DNA of 64,000 nucleotides from Scilla litardierei (Eukaryota; Streptophyta; Magnoliopsida; Asparagales; Asparagaceae): assembly GCA_030789695.1 (NCBI GenBank), contig CM061139.1, positions 9,377,878-9,441,877 of the forward strand, written 5' to 3'. Each line of letters opens with the position of its first letter. Positions within the stretch are counted from its first letter, which is position 1. This document shows positions 63,450 through 64,000 of the stretch, in pieces. Both the position numbers and the translations under genes were made by a program. The notes under the pieces are model-generated. The model saw nothing but the letters and a program-made list of their open reading frames with translations. It was not told the DNA's origin and did no database searches.

Positions 63450-64000
63450 TTTCTGGACCACGAGCCATAATTATGATTGGCCTATGGTTGTGCCCGCAGA
63501 ACGGGTGCCTAGCCAGAACAAATAGTACAAGTATGTAGCGATGCTACGCAATCACGATGAGTATTCAAGCATGCAATGACATGAGCAGATATTCGCGTAC
63601 CGTTAATTGAAATTAAACATGACAGGCAAAATGCAATGACAGTTAAGGATGCAATGACAATTAAGGATGCAATGACAGTTAAGGATGCATGGATGACATG
63701 AACAGTTAATACGCGTACCGTTAAGTGAAATTAAACGTGACATACAAGCATGATGAGGGTGACAGACCAAGATTCGTTGTCAAGCTAGGTCAAAGGCGTC
63801 CAGACGGCTATCCTTTCACCGTCTAGTCACTTTTACGCTAAAGCAAGGTAATGGCCTAAGACATGGCACATATCAAGAGATGCAAGTTTCACTTGCCTGA
63901 TACCGGGGTTGACGAGCAATGAAGATTGTCACACAAGCTAACTATGGAATGGATCACTGTTATGGCAAAATAATTATTAGCACAACGATTCTAAATTGAT

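Larger units (their letters stand above)
47983..64000 (-). mobile_element. T4: Tekay-like element with N4 nested in gag, 5' LTR cut by window end
   Basis: 3' LTR 47983-50536, pol 50582-53974, gag 54089-54210 and 61838-62452, leader 62453-62593, 5' LTR 62594 onward. It sits in the N3 LTR. The two LTR parts differ at roughly seven bases and one small indel in 1.4 kb by eye. The coding region has several stops, a frameshift near 53060 and a deletion in gag. Confidence 0.93.
62594..64000 (-). repeat. 5' LTR of T4 (U5 side, cut by window end)
   Basis: First 1407 bp matching 47983 onward at an offset of 14611. It keeps sites decayed in the 3' LTR, such as H1 (GCAAGT...ACTTGC) and acceptor-like AG at 63897-63898. 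Confidence 0.93.

Overview
The window is repeat-only nuclear DNA of a flowering plant. It holds a nest of LTR retrotransposons inserted into one another, with no recognisable host gene, rRNA or tRNA. The organism call rests on Ty3/gypsy polyproteins of the chromovirus Tekay/Del type (gag with CCHC knuckles, DSG protease, FIDD reverse transcriptase, RNase H, HHCC and DDE integrase, C-terminal chromodomain), a Helitron end and Athila-type debris. The species cannot be told from the sequence.

Layout. T1 (1-11464, +) is a Tekay-like element cut by the window edge; its 3' LTR is split by N1 (5451-9678, +), a remnant of a long-LTR non-coding element flanked by a 78-bp duplication. From 11465 to 16349 lies Athila-like debris (-). 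N0 (16350-18504, -) is an LTR fragment. N2 (18505-18849 and 38361-39589, +) is an LTR split by T2 (18850-38360, -). T2's own 5' LTR is split by T3 (26654-36517, +), which has a perfect 5-bp target duplication. N3 (39590-47982, -) is a large non-coding element that carries a Helitron (42981-44654). T4 (47983 to the window end, -) sits in N3's 5' LTR. N4 (54211-61837, -), a very young non-coding element with nearly identical LTRs, sits in T4's gag.

How the parts work together. T elements carry gag-pol, all now broken by stops and frameshifts. N elements carry no protein genes in the body. T2-T4, N3 and N4 share LTR ends (TGTAACG...GTGACA), the sequence after the 5' LTR, a hairpin plus polypurine tract before the 3' LTR, and a structured leader inside the LTR, as expected if T proteins move N elements in trans. 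T1 and N1 carry more diverged versions of several of these parts.

Main novelties. (1) An acidic 34-35-aa ORF lies near the 3' end of nine LTR copies in five elements (T2, T3, T4, N3, N4). (2) A series of leader hairpins has conserved loops and changing, mostly re-paired stems. (3) Two GT-AG introns lie in gag-pol, one at the gag/protease junction and one inside the integrase core, the latter exactly 71 bp in all four coding copies. (4) Dense palindromic arrays built on ACCGAC, the core of the plant drought/cold element DRE/CRT, stand just upstream of the T-family TATA boxes. All comparisons were made by eye.
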